From positions 1 through 16,608 of the forward strand of contig JBEAQJ010000032.1 in NCBI GenBank assembly GCA_041163945.1: a stretch of 16,608 nt of DNA. The letters run 5' to 3'. Below, in pieces: positions 13,088 through 16,608 of the stretch; the first letter of the stretch is position 1, and each line of letters opens with the position of its first letter. This DNA comes from Roseicyclus sp041163945 (GTDB taxonomy: Bacteria > Pseudomonadota > Alphaproteobacteria > Rhodobacterales > Rhodobacteraceae). Below the pieces are notes generated by a model that searched no databases, was not told the DNA's origin, and worked only from the letters and a program-made list of their open reading frames with translations. The position numbers and the translations under genes were made by a program.

Positions 13088-14007
13088 GCCTTGGGATGCG
13101 CGGCGGAATAGACCGCCAGCAGCCGTGCCGTGTCGACCGCGGTATAGGCCTGTGTCGTGGACAGCGACGCATGCCCCAGCAGATCCTGGATCGCGCGCAG
13201 ATCGCCGCCCGCATCCAGAAGATGGGTGGCAAAACTGTGGCGCAGCGCATGCGGCGTGGCCGTGGCCGGCAGGCCCAGCTGAAGCCGCGCCTGTTCCATC
13301 ACCCCGGCCACCAGCCGCGCGTTGAGCGGCCCACCCCGGATGCCGCGAAACAACGGCACACCCGGCCGCAGATCGTGCGGGCACAGCGCGGCATAGCGCG
13401 CCACGGCGGCACGGGCGGCCGGCAGCACCGGCACCTCGCGGTCCTTTGATCCCTTGCCGCGCACGCGCAAGGTATCGCCCAAGGGCAAGACCCCGCCATC
13501 CAGGCCCAGCGCTTCGCCCCGGCGCAGGCCGCAGCCGTAAAGCAAGGTCACGATGGCCACGTCGCGTGCAGCCACCCAGTCGCGGTCATCTTGCGCGCCC
13601 ACCGTCTCGATCACGTCGCGGGCGGCTTCGACCGACAGCGGGCGCGGCAGGCGCCGGCCATGTTTGGGGCTGCGCATGGACAAGATGGTGGTGGCGTCAA
13701 AGCCGTCGCGTTCGGCCCACCAGCGGTAAAACGACTTGATCGCCGACACCCGGCGCGCCAGCGACCGCGACCCGACGCCCCGGGCGCGCTGCGCGGCCAT
13801 CCAGGCGCGCAGGTCCGACGCCGACAGGGCCTTCAGCGTGGCAAGGTCCAGAACATCGCCGTGATGCTGCGTTTGGAATTGCACGAAATCGGTCAGGTCG
13901 CGCCCATAGGCGTCGACGGTCGCATCGGCGGTCTTGCGCAGGCTGGACAGATGGATGCGCCAGTGTTCCATCAGCGCGCGCAGCGCGGGCCCAAGCGCCA
14001 AGCTCAT
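13084..14007 (-). CDS. xerC: Tyrosine recombinase XerC
   Basis: A 307-residue site-specific tyrosine recombinase that, with XerD, resolves chromosome dimers at dif. The N-terminal SAM-like core-binding domain occupies about residues 10-100. The catalytic set is complete: R162 in GLRRGEAL, K185 in RGKGSKDR, H253 and R256 in HALRHSFATHLL, H279 in GHASLSTTQ and the nucleophile Y288 in AYT. XerC rather than XerD or an integrase is favoured by the immediate upstream DUF484 gene, 5 bases away, an arrangement conserved in Proteobacteria. The ATG is at 14005-14007. No dif-like site is recognised in the window. Confidence 0.93.
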   Translation of the reverse strand: MSLALGPALRALMEHWRIHLSSLRKTADATVDAYGRDLTDFVQFQTQHHGDVLDLATLKALSASDLRAWMAAQRARGVGSRSLARRVSAIKSFYRWWAERDGFDATTILSMRSPKHGRRLPRPLSVEAARDVIETVGAQDDRDWVAARDVAIVTLLYGCGLRRGEALGLDGGVLPLGDTLRVRGKGSKDREVPVLPAARAAVARYAALCPHDLRPGVPLFRGIRGGPLNARLVAGVMEQARLQLGLPATATPHALRHSFATHLLDAGGDLRAIQDLLGHASLSTTQAYTAVDTARLLAVYSAAHPKA

Positions 14008-14012
14008 GTCCG

Positions 14013-14759
14013 CTATTCCAGCCAGCGCCGCATCTGCCGGGCAAAGACACCGGCGAAAAAGGTCAACAGATCAGTGCCTTGGCTGGGCCGGAACTGGTGG
14101 GGATCCTGCCCGCCCATCACCAGCAACCCCGGCAGACGGGTGGGGCCCAGATCAATGACCATCACCGCCTCGGAGGCGATCCACGCGGCATCCGCGCCAA
14201 ACACCAGCTCGCTGTCCGGGCCTGTCGGGCGCAATGTCACCTCGCGGTGGGGCACGGCGCGGCCCGCGGTGATGTAGCTTTGGCCAAAGCCCGGGGCGAC
14301 AATGCAAAGTACATCTTCCAGCTTCTGGACATGCGGCGCCGCGGTGGCGGTGGCGTCGGCGCTTTCGAGAACCAGCCGGATCCGGTCCACCCGCAGCGTG
14401 CTGGCGATATCGGTGCCCAACGCCTTGAGAAAGGTCTCGAAATCGGGCTGTTCCAACAGCTTTAGGATGGCGCGGTGGATCAGGTTGGTGCCCGAAAGAT
14501 TCTCGTAGGCGGCCGCAATCACCGAGCGGTGGGTGTCTTCCAGCCGCTCAAGTCGCTGTTCCAGCCGTTCCATCGCGATGCCGCGCATGTCGACGATGTT
14601 GCCACCCATTTGCCGATCATTGGCCGCGATCAGCGCCCGCATCAGGTCGCGGTCGTCCAGGATCAGCTCTGGGTCCGCCAGGATACGGCTGCGCCAATCC
14701 TGGGCGGCATGGGATGATGCTTCGTCGGGTTCAACACGGCTCACGGGGGGCTGCCTCAT
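14013..14759 (-). CDS. DUF484 family protein
   Basis: A 248-residue DUF484 protein. The N-terminal part has a helical, probably coiled-coil region (RGIAMERLEQRLERLEDTHRSVIAAAYEN, about 59-87) that follows LADPELILDDRDLMRAL, a DUF484 signature. The C-terminal half is a GAF-like fold (VDRIRLVLES, ELVFGADAAWIASEAVMVIDLG, LLVMGGQDPHQF, FFAGVFARQMRRWL). The biochemical function is not established; its conserved link is to xerC, which starts 5 bases after its stop, so the two should share a transcript. The ATG at 14757-14759 is the first in frame with only a weak ribosome-binding sequence. No signal peptide or membrane segment. The upstream 36 bases to the transaldolase stop contain no clear promoter or terminator, so transcription may continue from the transaldolase gene. 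Confidence 0.9.
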   Translation of the reverse strand: MRQPPVSRVEPDEASSHAAQDWRSRILADPELILDDRDLMRALIAANDRQMGGNIVDMRGIAMERLEQRLERLEDTHRSVIAAAYENLSGTNLIHRAILKLLEQPDFETFLKALGTDIASTLRVDRIRLVLESADATATAAPHVQKLEDVLCIVAPGFGQSYITAGRAVPHREVTLRPTGPDSELVFGADAAWIASEAVMVIDLGPTRLPGLLVMGGQDPHQFRPSQGTDLLTFFAGVFARQMRRWLE

Positions 14760-14795
14760 GGGTTATGATTGTTGTGCCCGGACCTTATCGCAAGA

Positions 14796-15452
14796 TCACA
14801 GGATTTTCTGCCCTGTTTTTGCCCAATCCTTCAGAAATGCGTCCAGTCCCTTGTCGGTCAGCACGTGGTTTGCCATCGCTTTGATGACCGCGGGTGGCGC
14901 AGTTGCCACATCGGCACCCAACAGCGCCGCCTCTTTCATGTGATTTGCCGTCCGCACGGATGCGGTCAGGATCTCGGTCGTGAAGTCGTAATTGTCGTAG
15001 ATCTGGCGGATCTCGGCGATCAGCTCCATCCCGTCGAGGTTGATGTCATCCAGGCGCCCGACGAAAGGCGAGATGAAGCTGGCCCCCGCCTTGGCCGCCA
15101 AAAGCGCCTGGTTGGCAGAAAAACACAAGGTCACATTGACCATGCGCCCTTCGCCCGACAGCACGCGGCACGCCTTGAGCCCATCCCATGTCAACGGAAC
15201 CTTGATGGCGATGTTGTCGGCGATCTTGGCCAGTTCACGGCCTTCGGCGATCATGCCTTCGGCATCGAGGGCCACGGTTTCCGCAGACACCGGCCGGCCG
15301 GGGATCATGGCGCAGATTTCGGCGGTGACCTCTTTGATGTCGCGGCCGGACTTGGCGATGATCGAGGGGTTCGTGGTGACCCCATCGACCATCCCGAGGT
15401 CGTTGAGTTCCCGGATCGCATCGACATCGGCGGTATCCACAAAGAATTTCAT
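14796..15452 (-). CDS. tal: Transaldolase, TalC subfamily
   Basis: A 218-residue transaldolase of the small (type 3B) subfamily, transferring a dihydroxyacetone unit in the non-oxidative pentose phosphate pathway. MKFFVDTADVDAIREL, VTTNPSII, the Schiff-base lysine K84 in AIKVPLT, NVTLCFSANQALLA and SPFVGRLDDI are all family features. At the two positions used to separate transaldolase from fructose-6-phosphate aldolase (Gln59 and Tyr131 in E. coli FSA), this protein has Glu58 and Phe130, the transaldolase pattern. The ATG at 15450-15452 has a clear AAGGAAGGG upstream; the frame is open far upstream through priA but that part is not homologous to anything in the family. It is divergent from priA over 75 bases. 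Confidence 0.95.
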   Translation of the reverse strand: MKFFVDTADVDAIRELNDLGMVDGVTTNPSIIAKSGRDIKEVTAEICAMIPGRPVSAETVALDAEGMIAEGRELAKIADNIAIKVPLTWDGLKACRVLSGEGRMVNVTLCFSANQALLAAKAGASFISPFVGRLDDINLDGMELIAEIRQIYDNYDFTTEILTASVRTANHMKEAALLGADVATAPPAVIKAMANHVLTDKGLDAFLKDWAKTGQKIL

Positions 15453-15527
15453 GGCGGCCCTTCCTTTCTGGCGGAGGTCATGGTGAGTTGTGAGGCTTCT
15501 AACGCAGCGATCCCCGGGCGGGAAGGC
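15453..15527. promoter_or_regulatory. Divergent tal/priA intergenic region
   Basis: These 75 bases must hold the leaders of both genes. They contain the tal ribosome-binding sequence, a GGAGG at 15473-15477 on the priA strand, and a GGGAAGG just before priA. I see no convincing -35/-10 pair in either direction, so the tal and priA promoters may lie inside the opposing coding sequences. Confidence 0.4.
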
Positions 15528-16608
15528 ATGACCGACAGCTATTTCGCGCAAGGCACCCGCGTCGGCATCCTGACGCCCGAGCCCGTCGACCGGGTGCTGG
15601 ACTACATCGCCCCCGAAGGCGGGTGTTGGCTGGGGGCCTTTGTCGAGGTGCCGTTGGGCCCGCGCAAGGTTCTGGGCGTGGTCTGGGGGCCGGGGCAGGG
15701 CGATGTGGATGCAGCCAAGCTGCGCGCCGTCAGCCGGGTGCTGGATGTGGCGCCCATGCGCGAAGAGCTGAAGCTGTTTCTGGAAAAGGCCGGGGCCTAT
15801 ACGCTGACCCCTCTGTCGCAAATGTTGCGCTTGGCCACCCGGGTGCCGGGCCTGTCCGACCCGCCCGGCATGCGCAAGATCTACCGGCTGGGCCATGCCC
15901 AGCCCGATCGCCTGACCGATGCGCGCGCCCGCGTCATCGCCGCGCTGGTCGAATATGGCGGGCTGGGCTTTACCTTGTGGGAATTGGCCGAATTGGCGGG
16001 GGTGACATCCTCGGTCATCAAGGGGCTGGCGGCGCAGGGTGTGGTGGTGGAAACCGACACGCCGCGCGATGCGCCGTTTCTGACCCTCGATGCCCAGCGC
16101 CCCGGCAAGCCCCTGACGGCCGATCAGCAGGCCGCCGCCGATGCGCTGCAAGCCGCGATCGCGACGGGGCACTATGGCACAACCCTGCTCAAGGGGATCA
16201 CCGGGTCGGGCAAGACCGAGGTCTACCTGGAAGCCGTGGCCGCTTGCCTGCGCGCGGGCCGCCAGGCGCTGGTGCTCTTGCCCGAGATCGCGCTGACATC
16301 GGAATTCCTGACCCGGGTCGAGGCCCGGTTCGGCGCCAAGCCGGCCGAATGGCATTCGGGCGTGACGATGACCGAACGCCGCCGGGCTTGGCGCATGATC
16401 GGGCAGGGCGCGGCGCAATTGGTTGTTGGCGCGCGCTCGGCGCTGTTCTTGCCATTCCGCGACCTGGGGCTGATCGTCGTCGATGAAGAACACGACAGCT
16501 CCTACAAGCAAGAAGAAGGCGCGCTGTACAACGCGCGCGACATGGCGGTGCTGCGGGCCTCGCTCAACCAGGCGCAGGTGGTGTTGGCATCGGCCACGCC
16601 GTCGCTGG
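15528..16608 (+). CDS. priA: Primosomal protein N' (PriA helicase), N-terminal part
   Basis: The first 360 residues of PriA, cut by the window edge. PriA recognises stalled forks and reloads the replisome. The DNA-binding region is recognisable at MTDSYFAQGTRVGILTPEPVDRVLDY and VEVPLGPRKVLGVVWG (1-53). The helicase core shows Walker A GITGSGKT (223-230), PEIALT (252-257), HSG, VGARSALFLPF (300-310), DEEH (319-322) followed by DSSYKQEE, and motif III SATPS (355-359). The C-terminal helicase half and zinc-binding cysteines lie beyond the edge. The ATG at 15528 matches the family start and has GGGAAGG just upstream. An in-frame GTG (15483) and ATG (15480) lie behind GGAGG (15473-15477) and would add 15-16 residues that do not resemble PriA; the longer form cannot be excluded. 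Confidence 0.96.
   Translation, partial: MTDSYFAQGTRVGILTPEPVDRVLDYIAPEGGCWLGAFVEVPLGPRKVLGVVWGPGQGDVDAAKLRAVSRVLDVAPMREELKLFLEKAGAYTLTPLSQMLRLATRVPGLSDPPGMRKIYRLGHAQPDRLTDARARVIAALVEYGGLGFTLWELAELAGVTSSVIKGLAAQGVVVETDTPRDAPFLTLDAQRPGKPLTADQQAAADALQAAIATGHYGTTLLKGITGSGKTEVYLEAVAACLRAGRQALVLLPEIALTSEFLTRVEARFGAKPAEWHSGVTMTERRRAWRMIGQGAAQLVVGARSALFLPFRDLGLIVVDEEHDSSYKQEEGALYNARDMAVLRASLNQAQVVLASATPSL

Noticed and set aside
15433..15441. GTATCCACA, one mismatch from a DnaA box
   Set aside because: It encodes the conserved transaldolase VDTA region, so protein constraint and chance explain it, with no AT-rich context or second copy.

Overview
The window is a high-GC stretch of ordinary bacterial chromosome, almost certainly from an alphaproteobacterium of the order Rhodobacterales (Rhodobacter/Paracoccus/Roseobacter relatives). 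The pointers are GcrA, a cell-cycle regulator confined to Alphaproteobacteria; a choline-dependent phosphatidylcholine synthase; a DUF6455 protein; the DUF484-xerC pair; and two copies of a GC-hairpin intergenic repeat ending in CAAAGCAAAGATGG, a type I recall from Rhodobacterales. I see no phage, plasmid, IS, CRISPR, tRNA or rRNA sequence. Nineteen protein genes fill the window (the first and last are cut by the edges). No gap exceeds 300 bases; the largest are about 165-170 bases.

Layout. 1-2051 (minus strand): the start of a 3-oxoacid CoA-transferase A subunit, a class II histone-deacetylase-like amidohydrolase, a 78-residue unknown protein and a DCC thiol-disulfide oxidoreductase. 2185-3253 (plus): an M48 lipoprotein protease and a four-cysteine DUF6455 protein. 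3250-9694 (minus): rimO, gcrA, an EamA/DMT transporter, argF, argD and metF. 9788-12340 (plus): a MetR-like LysR regulator divergent from metF, a glycerophosphodiester phosphodiesterase and an inositol-monophosphatase-family protein. 12337-15452 (minus): phosphatidylcholine synthase, xerC, a DUF484 protein and a TalC-type transaldolase. 15528-end (plus): priA.

How the genes fit together. argD and argF carry out two arginine-biosynthesis steps (N-acetylornithine formation, then ornithine to citrulline), and argF is translationally coupled to a transporter gene. metF with the divergent LysR gene is the classical methionine/one-carbon control pair. The phosphodiesterase and Pcs could form a choline-salvage loop: glycerophosphocholine to choline to phosphatidylcholine. 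gcrA, xerC and priA belong to cell-cycle control, chromosome-dimer resolution and replication restart; rimO modifies ribosomal protein S12.

I did not find a convincing new multi-gene system. The most noteworthy non-gene signals are: a short AT-rich, rare-codon patch inside rimO with a perfect DnaA-box sequence; two oppositely oriented intergenic repeats bracketing argD; a perfect inverted repeat between metF and metR; a GTGACGTCAC palindrome with a helically phased direct repeat between xerC and pcs; and the fact that both convergent gene pairs overlap by exactly the tetranucleotide CTAG.
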